Part shown: in pieces, positions 10,861-24,198 of the stretch | How positions within the stretch are numbered: position 1 is the stretch's first letter | Layout of the letters: each line of letters opens with the position of its first letter | Origin: Spirometra erinaceieuropaei | Lineage: Eukaryota > Platyhelminthes > Cestoda > Diphyllobothriidea > Diphyllobothriidae | NCBI GenBank assembly: GCA_902702965.1 | Contig: CACRXP010000069.1 | Span: forward strand, 972,097 to 1,036,096 | Direction: 5' to 3' | Length of the DNA: 64,000 nt | Translations under genes and position numbers: made by a program | The notes under the pieces: model-generated | Databases searched by the model: none | What the model was told of the DNA's origin: nothing | What the model saw: the letters and a program-made list of their open reading frames with translations, nothing else

Positions 10861-13254
10861 CTTAAAGTTATCCGAGCTGCAGGGGTAATGGATGCTAAGG
10901 AGGACTACTTTAGGGGGAACAATCATGCGTAAATAACAAATATTTCCCTTTTTAATTCAAAGATATGGCTTATAATATCAAACACAGTACTGACTGGGCA
11001 CGTTTCTGGCACCATAACCGATCATGAGCATGCTGCCTTACTGTTAAGATGAGCGGGAATTGCCGTTTCAAAAAATCGCGTGCAAATTACATGGGCCTTA
11101 GTGTCAGCCACTGCTCAAAAATCGAACGATTTCACTCAAGTTCCTGTTTCCTTGGTGCGCAAAAAGTGCTCACCCTTCAACAAAGTCCATATCCCTCGAC
11201 TTTGCTTGGTGCGAAGGAAACCAAAAAGCTGCTATCTTGCCTAAGACGCTGTTTTGATTTGCTTCTATATTTACTGGAATTAATATAAAAGAAAACATAG
11301 TGCCCGTCCCCCCAGTCCGAGGCCTTCCCATCTTATTCCTTTGAGATGGCCTGTCTGTTGTTTGGGCTGTTAGCCATCTGGCTTGTCCAGACGCGGCGTA
11401 TGCTGGAAAGGCCAGTTGTAAATAAGACTATCTTTGCAGACACTCGTGGGGCGACAATCTCAGCGCCAATGACTGCACTAGAAAAGGCGACAAAGCCTCA
11501 AAGCGACTTAGCGAGACTCGACCGCCATTAAACAAGCTATTCCCATACCTCTCCCTCCTCCAGCCTTTTTAGAGGCGGGAGACAGCCCCCGAAGCAAAGA
11601 AAATCTGTGTATCTATTAAACCCACATGTACGGTGAGTCACATTCGGTTGGATCCAACAAGATCAAAGCTCGGTCTAGCAGGCATAAACAGGTGCCTTTG
11701 ACGCAGACGAATTTTGGCATACTTTACCGAAATACCGGACATTCACAAGTCATCGTAAGGTTCCCAATTCCTCTCCCCTCGGCCACTTCCAAAAACAAGG
11801 TCATGAAAACGGCTGACTGACTGAAGTCGTCGGAAATGGGCTATTTGCATTGATCGCGGTAATCGGATGCAAGACCCGTAACTTGCAAACTCCGCAGAGG
11901 ATCGGACTATTGGCAGAGGTTTGAAGGTTGAGAGGTGGTACCAATGGAATTCGGTCGATGAGAACCACACTAGAAAACTGCTATCAGATGCCATGTGCCC
12001 GAGGAACCCAAATATCTTCGAAGGTGTTAGACCCATTTGACCTCTTGATTTTCTCTTATCAGGTCAGAGGTTTGGGTTTGTTGATGACTTCAAATAAGGC
12101 GTAGATATAGTTCTTTCTTCTTCGAATACCAGTGGAGATTTTAATCGGTGAGATGGATACGCGTGACACTACGCGCATTCCGTCTTCCAATCACCACAGG
12201 CCTTCGAACGTCACTCACATCGACGAAGATCAGGAGACGTTCACCCAAAAGGGATGTGTTATCTTCCTAACATCTCGAGCAGTGCTTTCGCCTCTCTTTG
12301 TTCAAAGGCCCATGCGATGATTTCAATGTTCGAATTTCATTTCGCAGCTGACCGTGATTGAAATCATGCCTACCAACATCATCTCGCACTCCCCCGGTTG
12401 TTACATCTTGAATATTCTCCCTGAATAGAAGACTGGTCACTTGCAGAGGTAACATACACCCACTCTGCATCGTCGGCCATAATAATTGCTGTGAAGTCCC
12501 AGTAAATTTTCCCTTCTCCTTTAGTACAATTTTCTGGATCATACAGAGTTTCAGCTGCTAGGACCTTAAACCGCACTGCGTAATATTTACCTGTTTGTTG
12601 AAGATTGGCCTCTGTCGTTCGCAGAGGTCTTGATGAAACGAAAAGCTTTATTTACTTGGTCCTGTGTGGCTGTTTGGGCTTGCGGCTAGTCTGCGCTTGG
12701 CTAACCAGTGACTGAGAACTGCGTGTGTTCCACGAGGGTTAATGTGGTTGTAATAGTTTGAAAAACGACCCAAAATTTTTGTCTGTGTTCCTCTTTCTAA
12801 AACTTTCTTATTATCTTATAGCACTTTTCCGGCAGTTCCCAAATACGGCGTCTTCAGTGTTTAGCGCTGATCAGCCATGTGTAAACTACTTGTGATGTTG
12901 TTTGAAGCGCGTGACTTTTGGCGTATGTCGTGGGAGCCATTGTGCGACAAAAAAAAGATTATTACCACATCGTATTTTATGAATATAAACTTCCTGACTT
13001 TAGAGTATCGCCCTAAAGTACCGTTAGTTTGCAGACCATCATTCCGCCGGAACATTGAAAATAATGTTCTACATTATTTTTTGGTTTCTGTAATAATTGC
13101 TACTTAGTGTACTTTATGAATTATGCCTACAAATCACTGCTCAACATGGTTTATAAAATAAATTCCGCATCTTACAAGGATTTTGGAAGTGGAATTTAGG
13201 TGTTCTAGTAAAGAGTTAATTACCACGCATTATGATTAAATTGCATTTACCGAC

Positions 13255-13447
13255 ATTTTATTTTAACTGAAAAAGTAACCTCGTCAGAATGGAGTGTATC
13301 CAAAAGCCGACATCCTGATTATTTCGAAATGCTATAGGATTATGTTGTAAGCTAATCAATATTACAACCCTACCTAAGTAATCCTTCCTAATCAAAACAC
13401 ATTTCAAAATTTCGGCCAACATTTCATGGGATCGGTCACGCACTGTA
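13255..13447 (+). mobile_element. Palindromic element, type B, right-arm fragment
   Basis: Matches the right arm of the type B copies: AAAGCCGACATCCTG, then TACAACCCTACCTAAGTAAT, CCTTCCTAATC, then AACATTTCATGGGATCGG and a terminal CACGCACTG followed by TA. Weak left-arm-like sequence (TTAATTACCACGCATTATGA) sits just before it, at about 13216-13256. An internally deleted copy is therefore possible. Confidence 0.7.
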
Positions 13448-14071
13448 GTTTGTCGCAATAGTTTAGAAACATGTTAGATCGTTTGTAGTGAGAAATGTGC
13501 GCTGAATCACTCTCTTCTCTCTTTTGTTCATCGATTGGAGATTGGGCGCAGCTGACTGACAGAGCCAACTAATTCGTCTGCGCGCGCCACGCACGAGCCG
13601 GATACTCGTACAGAGGGATGTTTGTGTTTCACGCATAGCCCATTTAACTTGGGTACAGGATGGACATTTTATGCATAGCACATAGCTTTTACACTTGAAT
13701 AGGCCTCATCCGAATGTATAGTTTGTATTGTAGAATAATGTATGCAATAAGCATGTTACTCCTCTCCACCAGACATGCAGTTATGGCGTTTAACATGCGC
13801 TCTTTCTCAAACACTAACAGCAAGCTTTATAATCAGTGCGGTGTTGGGAAAGGACTACCAGAAAACGCGAGCTGTGCAAGCCTAAGTAAGAACTGACTGA
13901 AGCTTTGCAGTTTACAGTGTTAGATCCAGGCCGTCCTCTGGTCGTCTTAGAGGATGGAAGCGGTAAATCTGAAGTTGTCATATGGCCGTACTTATAGGCA
14001 CGTGTACAAAACAGACTTGGGATGACAGCTCGATTGTTTCAGATGACGGTGTTCACTGTGAATTTCACGGA

Positions 14072-14435
14072 TTGGACACAGCACCGGTACACTGCGCGTG
14101 AATTAGTTTATCGTGAGGCAGACCTGTGTTGCGTATGCCGCATTCGTTGGAACAGGAGCTTTTTGCTTAGCGTTTCGGAATCACACCCTAATCTATCATC
14201 CGAGACAGAACCACATAAGGGTAATGTGTTCCACAGGCGTACCAGTATTTACAGAATGCAGTCGCTATGTCACGGCACATCTGTCATAATTGGCGGCTTC
14301 GCACTCATTGGAGATTGCTGCACGTGGCTTGAAAATCGCTTGGTTACCCATTACGCGGTTCCTATTCCCCTGCGTAGACATTCCTTCAGTATGAATGCGC
14401 GAGATAAGAGCAGTCTTCCAGACCTGTATGGTGGT
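14072..14435 (+). repeat. Diverged direct repeat, unit 1
   Basis: Paired with 14521-14770. Shared blocks in the same order include TCGTTGGAACAGG, a block ending ATCATCCGAGAC, GTGTTYCACA, CCTATTCCCCTG and AGTCTTCCAG. A further copy of its first part (GCGCGTGAATTAGTTTAT) occurs near 54341. A 147-residue open frame spans the unit but shows no family motif, and its twin is interrupted, so I treat it as repeat rather than gene. Confidence 0.55.
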
Positions 14436-14520
14436 GTGGACTTAAACTCATGCCCTCCCACTTAACCAGTGAGTTAATGCGACGGGAATGCAGGAGACAT
14501 GCGGGCAGAGTAAAGAACAA

Positions 14521-14770
14521 TCGTTGGAACAGGTGCGCTTTTCGTTTGGCATTACGCAACCGGACTCGAATCCATCATCCGAGACTGAACCGGGTTAGAG
14601 CACTGTGTTTCACATGCGTAACAGTATTGGCGAAATCGTACGCATCGCAGATAGTCTCATGTGACTCGACAATCACCTGGTTGCTCAGTACGCGGATCCT
14701 ATTCCCCTGTTTAGACTGTCCTTTAATATGAATATGCGAATTATGAGTAGTCTTCCAGCTTTATGCCGGA
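14521..14770 (+). repeat. Diverged direct repeat, unit 2
   Basis: Second unit of the repeat described at 14072, starting TCGTTGGAACAGGTGCGC and ending AGTCTTCCAGCTTTATG, about 340-380 bp downstream of its partner. It ends just before the palindromic element at 14788. Function and class are unknown. Confidence 0.5.
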
Positions 14771-14787
14771 GTTTCATTCTTTTTTTA

Positions 14788-15768
14788 CAGAAGGTGGGTT
14801 AACTCATGAAATGTCAACCAAAATTCCGAAGTGTGTTTTTGTTTGAAAAATATTAATTAAATAGGGTTGTAAAACTAGTCAACCTGCAACACAATTCCGT
14901 ACCAGTTCAATTACGGTAGGATGCCGGATTTCGAAGAAACTTTCTTTCGGCTGCATGCACAAACTACATTCTGTAAAAAACAACTACTTATGTATCATGA
15001 AATTTTCTCATTACTTTTCGATGCCCCTAAAATTCCAATCATATTTCATGAAACAACGGGCATGAAAACATTCATTCTTTCGCTCATCCTGTACAAAATC
15101 ACGTCTTCTTTTAGGCTTATGCTTAAGGAGGGACATAATTCGGTTTTAAAACAAAGTTCTTATTGTGGGACTTTTAAATACCGTGAAATGGCCGTTCAGA
15201 AATCTCCATGTCTCTGCCTTTACCAATGTGGCTTGTAAAGTTAACAATATGGATCCAATCCACTGCTTGATTTTATAAACCCTATATGGTCCCCCTTTAT
15301 TACCATAGCGGAATGTGTGGTTTTCCATACTCGAAAAATATACGTTTTGTAGTTTGGAAACCCTGAATCCAAGTGTAACGGTAAAGCGGCAACAAATTAA
15401 TCGGGAATTGGAAATGTTTTCGTAAACTGAATTCTACCCTTTCTTCCAGTATAAAATTGGAGAAACGCAATTTTCTACCGAATGAACATTTTTATGCACG
15501 CTTTTCATGAAATCTAATTGGACTTTTAGGGGCATCGAAAATCAATGAAAAAATTTCATGATACTTAAGTAGTCGCTTTTTACAAAGTGCAGTTTGTGCA
15601 TGCAGTCGAAAGCAAGTTCCTTTGAAAGTCGACATCCTGCCGTAATTGAAATAATATAGAATTGTGCTGCAGGCTGCATAGTTTTTCAATCCTACTTAAT
15701 TAATATTTTTCAAACGAAAATGCATGTCGGAATTTCGGTTGACATTTCATGACTTAACCCACCTACTG
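14788..15768 (+). mobile_element. Palindromic MITE/foldback element, type A, full length
   Basis: Left terminus TA-CAGAAGGTGGGTTAACTC and right terminus CTTAACCCACCTACTG-TA are inverted repeats with TA outside each end. The arms of about 400 bp pair throughout, and the core contains TTTACCAATGTGGCTTG. A 105-residue open frame in the left arm (14921-15238) is arm sequence, not a gene. About 981 bp, typical of the family here. Confidence 0.85.
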
Positions 15769-18367
15769 TAATTTGGTTTTCAGTGCTTAAAAGAAGAAAG
15801 TAGTTTTTTTATTAAAATTTTGTCCTTAAGTTACCGTATGCACAGCTTGATGCATTGTTTTCGGTCAAAAAGCAGTCAGTGAAAGCAAGTCATGCACTGA
15901 TGCGAGTCTAGATGTGTTCCGACACAACGTCATCCCCGTCGGATTGGTCCATCTCTGTAACGTGGCCTCAGAGCAATTTCCTCACGGGACTGTCCGGTCG
16001 TCATTACTGCAGCGAATAAGTTATGTATTATGATGGTAAGGCGGAGCGATGCAAGCAAGCATGGCTTTGCCTGTGGTACTTGATCGTGCGCCCTGATGCG
16101 CAATAAATGGTTATGTGTAGTTTTACCATGCATCAAAGTAGACGCGAAAGAGCTTATTTTCCACATCGCAAGCACATCGGAGGACGATTATGACAGTAAA
16201 CTGTTTTTTGGTCCGTCGTATTCTATAGCCCTGCCGACTTAAGGTTTTACGGCTTCAGTTGAAGACCTTCACAAAGACGTCTGTTCAAAACGTTATGCAT
16301 GTAAAACTTAAGCCGGAGCATTTGCGGATAGTGCTTCTGATTGGTCTACTCTGGTCTTAGATTACTTCAGCTCATGTCACATTTTAGCATCTTTAGTCTT
16401 TTTACAGATCATGCAGTAACATGTTATCATACCTATATTTTCGAGATTGTAGTTGGGAAGAACATGAACGAAAGAAAAAAGCTGGAACACTGCATAAATA
16501 ATTGCTGTTCTTAACACTCTAAGCAAGGTCTAAACGACCGCAAGACACGCCATCGTTGTAGGCTTTATGAGGGAATCACACTGCAAATACCTCTCTCGCT
16601 GCATATTGTTTTCCGCTCAAAAGGAAATTTACTTAAACTTCTGTCGAATCACGTTGATAGTCTGGCAACTGCGTGGGATCAGATCTCTTCTATTACTATT
16701 CATCACTCCCATCCAAGTAGCAAACGGCACACTTATCCTCTAAATCATTTAAAAACGTCCCTTTCGATTCAGCTTTCCCATCTTTACGCAGTTTAAAAAG
16801 CGTTTGTTGTCAGAAATTTTGCATATGAGAAGCATCGCCACCTCTAACTGTTCATGACGTTTTTTGTTCTTCCATGACTTTTATTTCGGTGTTGAGAGAT
16901 AGTCTCGCTGGATGTGGAACTATTTAGAGTAAAAAGGCAGAGAAACGTGAGTCTATTTAGATGTTTTCTGTCGTGAAAGACTAATCAAAGACAGTAAAGC
17001 TAACTATGGAATAGACTGGTCGCGTTGTAGCCTTACTTTCCTTACACGCTAACCTTGTTTGGCAGCCGCCTAGTAAATCCCATCGTTTTACCGCCAAACT
17101 AAATGAAAGGCTTAAATATATTTTGGCGCGTTTCGCAGAGATAAGCATAATTCACTTTACGAGGGTCTGTTTTGTTCATGTGCCGCCTTGTCTGATTTGC
17201 TAACTTGTCTGCGCTTGTCCGCACAAACGACCTCGTAAAACTTGCCAAGAAAGCAATTACAGACATTTCCCTGGACGATTGTAAAACGTAAGTGTCTTTA
17301 TTGTCCTTTTTTCATCCATAGGTTTCACAAAATTATTGCTCGTTTTATGTTTTATTTTAATCAGCCCCTACTTTACGTTTTCAAAATTTACCACCGCCGG
17401 TTCTGGTGCCAAAGATAACGGATATACTATTGGTCAAAAGAAATTCATTCTGTACTTAATAGATAAGTCCCACACTGTAATACCCTCAGCGAATGTTGAA
17501 GAATAGCAAAGTGTGTACACTTATTAACTTGATGCAAATAAAGGCGATTGCGAAGTAAGTACATCTACAGTGAGGTATTACAAAGACACAGGTGAAAATT
17601 AATGAAATCTGAGCCTCGTGGGAGGTTTAAATTTTGCACCTGACATTTAAAGAAGTAAAAAAAGTAATTTAAAATTGAAAATGACCTTTCGCATTACTTT
17701 CTGAGAGCATGTTTTATAGAAGAGAATTATATCCTTCATCCGTTTGCACTTGCCCTAATGACGATGTTGGGTGAAACGATACACATCCCCCTAACGACCC
17801 TGATCTCAACTGTCAGGCGCAAAGGTTAGACTACAAGTTCACTTGTTCCCATCGGGACGTCCAACAGATGGGGAAGGTTTGTTTTCATTAGCGCAGGGCC
17901 CAGGTTGGATTGAAAAGCGCTGCTTGCAGCCGCCGAATGAGTCATTAGTTTAGAACTAAAAAGCAGTTTAAATATCGTGCATATGGACGGCATTTAACGG
18001 AGCCCACTGGCGAGACGTAAATGGACCATGATCTGCCGGTAGAGGCAGGGAATTCGCAATAATTTATTTTATTTAATGCCGTAAATTATGAATGTCAGGA
18101 ATAGGCAGGTTTCCGTCTGGTTCCTCGGATGAAAGTGGGCTATTCACTTTTTGAAATGATGTCCTCATTTGGGGCAAGTACAGTCCAATTCGGATTTTAA
18201 GTATGCGTAATGAGAAATTTTCAGAAAGCCTCCGTCATCTCTATATGCAATTACCTTAATCCTCGAAAACACTTGCATAATCTGACCAAATTAAATTAAG
18301 TCAGGATGGAATGTGTCTGTGCTGTAAGTAAAACAGCTGTTGGCATAACATTTGTGAATCTCATGTA

Positions 18368-19348
18368 TCATGAGTGACCGCTCTCATGAAATGTTAGTCG
18401 AAATTCCGAAATGCGTCCCGATTAGGAAAGATTACTTAGATGGGGTTCTAGTGCATATTATCTTGCAGCATAACCTTATAATATTTCGGACTCGGCAGGA
18501 TGTTGGCTTTTGAATCCACTTCTTTTTAATCTTGTGTTAAAACGGTGCTCGGTAAACAAAATGACTACTTATGTAGCATGCATCTTCTACACTGCTTTCC
18601 GAGGGTAATAGAAATTCAAACCTATCTTATAAAAACTACGAACAAAGAGACGCGTTATTTCAGTCGTTTGATAGAAAATTGCCTCAGCTTTATATTTTAT
18701 ACTCGAAGACGTTTTCAGAAACGTTTTCTAATTCTCGAGTAATTTGAAGCTTCATTTGTCGTTGCATTAGCGCTTAGTGATTTCAGTCTGCAAGGTGCAT
18801 GCGTTTCGCGTAAGGAAAATTATATATTCTTCCATTTCGCTAAAAAGATATCATATAGAGTCCATAGAATTTTGCAGTGGATGCGGACTGTGTAGCACAT
18901 TTCATGAGAAGCAGTGGTAAATTGAGAGATACGATGATGTATTAATAGACGTTGCACGGTTTTGAAAAATCTTTTAATTAGAAACTTTTTAAAACCCCGT
19001 TATGCTCCTTTTCAAGGATGAATAGTGAAGATGACGTAATTCTCTACCAAACGACTGAGATAACGCGTCTCGTTGTTTGTAGTTTCTATGAAGTATATTT
19101 GAATTTAAAAGACCATCGAAAAACAGCGTGAAAAATGCATGATATATAATTAGTAACTGTTACCTAGTGCGGTCTCTACAGGCGCTCGAGAAGAAGTGCA
19201 TTCAAAAACCGACATCCTGCCGAGTCCGAAATATTATAGGATTATGTTGAAAGACAATACGTATTAAAACCCTACATAAGTACTCCCTCCTAATCGGAGC
19301 GCATTTTGGAATTTCGGCTAATACTTCATGAGATCGCCCACTCCCCTG
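18368..19348 (+). mobile_element. Palindromic MITE/foldback element, type B, full length
   Basis: Termini TCATGAGTGACCGCTCTC and GATCGCCCACTCCCCTG are imperfect inverted repeats, with TA at 18366-18367 and 19349-19350. The arms carry type B wording (CGATTAGGAAAGATTACTTA against TACTCCCTCCTAATCGG). The core differs from type A (GCATTAGCGCTTAGTGATTT), so B is a genuine subfamily. Confidence 0.8.
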
Positions 19349-19749
19349 TATGTATGAAGCCCAAATAAACTATTCTTTTGCCACTTTTCCTGTATTGACG
19401 CTAGATATCGTGTAGATTTCACTATAAAAATCCGTATGTGTAGGTAACGTAGACATTTTTCAGATAGGGTTATGTGCAATAAATTTCCTCCGTATGGTAA
19501 GACAAATTGTAACTCCTTAATTATCAAAAACAAACTGTACATATCATTCATATCAGAAACCAGGCTAGGTTTGAGGTTTTCAATAGGAAACAGCCAGAAG
19601 TACTTCTTTTACACTTACTGTTATAGAAAAAAGGAATAAAAGTTGATGAACGGGTATTGTGCATACTTGTCATTTTCGAAGCTCTAAAAATGGTCTTTGA
19701 TAAACGAATATTGCTTCATAGATGTCTTGGCGTTTTTTTAATGTTTCAT

Positions 19750-19815
19750 ATTGACCCATCCGTGAAAAACTCGGCGTATCGGTGGGATTCAAATCCACTA
19801 CAGCAAAAGGAAGGC
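19750..19815 (-). mobile_element. SINE-B head fragment
   Basis: The minus strand reads a box-B-like segment (GTGGATTTGAATCCCACCG) followed by CGCCGAGTTTTTCACGG and a GGGTCAATATG match to the SINE-B copies at 49130 and 49602. Only about 65 bases are recognisable. Confidence 0.6.
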
Positions 19816-22800
19816 CTTAGTACTGCCAAAGCTCTATACTTTTATTGGGCAGTCTAGTGTGACACTTGCATCTAAATATAACCATCGGGAATTCGTGCCA
19901 TGTTCGTCTTTCTGTCGCTTTGAGGGTGTATTTGCCAAAGTTTCAAAACTCGAAGAAAATAAATTCAAACAAAGTTTTTTTTAAAAAAAGAAGTCTGCTT
20001 GCTTTTGAACATTTGAATTGTTGAACTTTGACTAAAGGAAGGTTCAAAAACGTGATGCGTCCTCCATATTTAACAGCTTAGTCCATTTTTGCATGAGTAA
20101 TTCTGATAAGCTAATGAGAAACTATGCAGATTTTGGCGAAAATTTTTTCGATGTCCAAGTTTAAACGGCATGCAAAGCATTAACGAAGGTCTAATCATGG
20201 TATACGAATCATTGGGACTATTTTCCATACGTCATATTTTTAAGCCAGAAAAAACAGCCGTCGATATAGGGAAACAATGTTTGAACCAAAATGTAAACTA
20301 TCCTGTCAAATAATCTACAGAAGAATGACGCATAAAGTTTATTTCGGGGGTTGCGTTGATGTTTTTTTCCATTAAAAGTCTAAGTTTTTTTAAATACAAA
20401 CACATCAAATGTGATAAACTAAACGGAAGCTGTCAATGACAAAAGTCGTTGTTTATCATTTTATGTTTAAGTCGGCTTATACACTTTCCACCCAGCCAAC
20501 GCAAGTCCTTCAATTTGACTCCCAAGCTCTTTTATTCCCTCAGTCATTTCAATAACGCTAGCACGCGACTGCTTTATAAGCATTTCGTTATGGCTGTGTT
20601 TAATGAAACTACACCTCCAGTGCTCTCGGGCTTCTATTGTTTCACCTGCTTGACCGGCACCTAAAAACACGCCAAAAATGCCTAGCGTGCGGGAAAGCAC
20701 TTTTTTGCTCAACAACTGTTAACACCTAGTTTGTTCGTTACACTGTCAGACGGGTATAACGTATACAGCAGGGAGGTAGGCTTTTAGCTCTGAAAGGCGG
20801 CTGCTTTGAAGGCAAGGTGGGGTTCAAATGCTTGGATGCAGAAAAACATGAACTGACCAGAAAGGCACTTGCGACCCGCGGTAAACAGATGCAAATGCAT
20901 TTAAAAATGCAAGTATATTAGAACACTTTGATCTTCACTTTCGACGAGAGGTGGACTCAGCCACCTTCCTCCTCAACAACTGCTCTTTCTGGAAAATTCT
21001 ATGTCCATAACAAAATGATGACACCTATTGAGGCCTAATCTGTGGCAATAAATGATGTGTATGTTTGTAAAGACATTACGCGCGTTAGTACAAGGGAAAA
21101 AAAGGAAAATCTTAAAGGAGCGTCCAAATATTTGTAATTCAGGTAACTGAGAAATGAAAGCTTTACCGTCTGCTCGTTTGCACGGCTTATTCCTCCCTCA
21201 AAAAGCAACCTTCTACTACGTATCCACAGAAAGTGATTTAAAAAGAGCCAATGAAGGATGAATTTTGTTTTTCAACAGGAGTTGCAGAGACAGCGTAATT
21301 CCAAATATCACGATTTCATTTCTTTACTGTGCAACGTTTAAGACGTAAGACAATTAGCAAAGTGTGTTATGAGTCTCGGAATTGTTTGCGTAAATGAAAA
21401 CAGATGCACTGCTTATGCCGTTCTACATGCAGTAAATTATTTTTCACGGAGTATGTATTTGAGAGGAAATGGTAGAGGGTGTTTTAAGCAAAGCCTAGTT
21501 CACCAAAATTAATTTAATATAAGAAGTATTAGGTTAAGAAAACAGATGAAACTGCATTCGTTACTAATGACTCATTTCAGCCATCGGGATTAGTATAAAT
21601 TTGTCAGGTGAAGTCATGCATGCTTTAAAGAGATACGAGGGTTTAGGCATTATGTGTAAGCTACAGAAACTAAATTTACCTAACGCCTTCAGTAATGTTA
21701 TTAACTTTGCACAATTATGAGTTTTCCAGCAGGGCGTACCTGGGCTACTTTTGAATAAACGAAAGCTCAGCAGTCATGTTCGAGTCTTCTGCGTTTTTAG
21801 TAGCGTAAAACAGTTTAAACGGTCGTATAACGTGTGTAAGTGGAAGTAAAACGAGCTTTTGTTCTTCTTTTCTGCTATGTCAGTTCAAAGCATTTGGGGA
21901 GGTGTTCAGAAACCCAGATCGAGAAGACGCCTGATACCAGTCAATTTTTTGACGGATTAGGTGTGTTGTTTAGCATTGTGCCCCCTTAGGTGTTAATTTT
22001 TACTGATGAAGACATATTTAGGTGCTTTAATTCAGGACCAAAACGAACGTACGACATAATTGTCAAACAACAGTACACCTGCGCAACTCGGAAAACCAAT
22101 CTGATTGCAGGTATCAGCAGGTCAGACTGACTAATGCTCTGTATTCAGCAAAATTATGCAGGACTGCATTAAAGGCAGCACTGCTACTTTAAATGGGTTG
22201 TGGGACCGGGTGCTTCGTGCTGATGCTTACTTACAGGCACTTCTGAAAATTTATCTTGGGGAGTCGAAGAGGACGGCGTTCGTGTTTATTTTTTTCTTCC
22301 TTAACCACCCTTTTAGGACTGCCTACCGCACACAGTATTATCTTTGCTATTTAAAAAATTCTCAAAACACCTATATTTAAAGAAAGTCGCTTCAAAGTTT
22401 AAATCTATCAAAATAAAACGGAAATAAGAAAATACGGCAGGGGTTTTAAGGGGGAATTTTGCGGAAATAACTCATAAAGTTGGTCCATGTTATTTTTGCT
22501 GTGCGGTATTGCAGGGGCGCATGCAGTAGCCTCTCGCCTCTCGCGTATTGTATTTGGACTGAATAAAGAAAACACGTTTTAGTGCGTTTGAAGTGGAGTT
22601 GGAATTGTTTATTTTACTCAAACTTCTCGAAGATTTTTGGCAATGAATTTGATTTTTTCTGCATGATAGAAAACATTCAGAGGTATAAATTCAGATTGTT
22701 CCAGCGGGCAACGAGCACATTTTCGAAGCAGTTAACACTGGTTCTAGTGAAGCCGGTAATAGCAGCGAAATGGAAAAGTCGTAATTTCCTCAAATTATTC

Positions 22801-23061
22801 CTCTAGCGGAATGGAATCATTTGCATTTGTCAATTTTCTGTGGCCAAGACCTGATCAGTAAGTGATTAGGGAGGTTTGTGAGCAAAGAAAATCCCCATTG
22901 ATAGACAATGTAAGTTTTTTTCGTTAGATAGGAGCGGTTAAATATCAGTGAAGTTAAAATATGAAAGCAATACAGGAAACAGAATTAGGCTAGTTTAGAA
23001 TAGCGATTGTTTTAAAAAACTTGAAATCTCTGCCAAACGGGCCATTTGATTTACTTACGTA

Positions 23062-24050
23062 CAGTAGGTTAGTTAATTCATGAATATCAATCGAAATTCC
23101 GAAAGGCGTTTTCGTTTAGAAAGGATTACTTAAGTAGGGTTGTAAAATTAACCGTCGCGTAGCATGACTATATAAAAATTCACTTACCTCAGGATGTCCG
23201 TCATTGAATGATTATCTTTTTGGCTGCATGTAAAAACCAGACTCTGTAAAAATGACTACTAAAATAGCATGTATTTTTCTCATAAACTCTCGATGCCCTT
23301 ATAAATTCAACCATATTCCATCAAAAACAGCAACAATAATATTCACTCGGTAGAAACGTAGGTCGTCTTCGAATTTTATACGCGTAAAAATGGCATAATT
23401 TGGTATTACAAAGGTTTCAGATTTTGAGATTTTTTAATATCGTGAAATGACTGTTCATATAAAGCGTCATTTCTCTGCATTTACCAATGTGGCTTGCAAA
23501 GTCAACATTATGGAACAAATCCCCTGCTAAATTTTATGAACTGCATATAGTCTCATCTTGATACCGCAGAAAAATGTAATGCATTCTGTACGCAGAAAAT
23601 ATGCGGCTTGTATTTTGGAACCATGAATGCAAGTGAAATGGCAGGTTGGAGTTCAAAAGTATTCGGGGTTGGAAAGCTTTTGAAAACCGAATTAAACTCT
23701 TCCTGCGTGTAATAAATTGGGATAAGACGTAAGTTTCTACCGAGTGAGCAAGAAAATGAATACTTTTCTAAATATTTTCCATTATATAAGATCGGAATTT
23801 TAAGGGCATTGGAAGTTTATGAGAAAAATACAGGCTCCTTAAAGACTCCTTTCAGGCTCCTTTATACAGAGTATATGTTTTATATGCAGACAAAAAAGTT
23901 CTACCGACAGCCGGCATCCTGAGGTAACTGAATAATTCTAGAATTATGCTGCATGATGACTCGTTTTACAACCCTACTTAATTAATCTTTTCGAAAGGAA
24001 AACTTATTTCGGAATTTCAGCTGACATTTCACGATTTATCCCACCTACTG
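23062..24050 (+). mobile_element. Palindromic MITE/foldback element, type A, full length
   Basis: TA-CAGTAGGTTAGTTAATTC at the left and ATCCCACCTACTG-TA at the right give clean consensus ends with TA on both sides. The arms are inverted over about 400 bp and the core is in the common orientation (TTTACCAATGTGGCTTGC at about 23480). It is followed 149 bp later by another copy. Confidence 0.85.
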
Positions 24051-24198
24051 TATTTTTGAAACACTCCATTGTTCAGACACTAACGCATGCTGACTGGAAA
24101 CAGTTGTTTGTTCAGCAGGGTTATGCCCTGATTGACGAAAGAAGCGAAGACGCGTAGGTTTCGAGGCGGTTCTTGTCGCAACCGAATTTTTACTATGA

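Noticed and set aside
11743..12576. Minus-strand transposon-like coding region
   Set aside because: Several frames of 60-100 codons but no catalytic motif, no inverted ends and no second copy seen.
14022..14465. 147-codon plus-strand open frame as a gene
   Set aside because: It lies in a dispersed repeat whose second unit is interrupted, has no family motif and no splice or promoter context.
14921..15238. 105-codon open frame in the palindrome at 14788
   Set aside because: It covers left-arm and core sequence of a non-coding repeat; the same region is not open in the other copies.
22001..22040. Second hammerhead, from CTGATGA near 22002
   Set aside because: No stem II followed by a GAAA box; only the seven-base motif is present.
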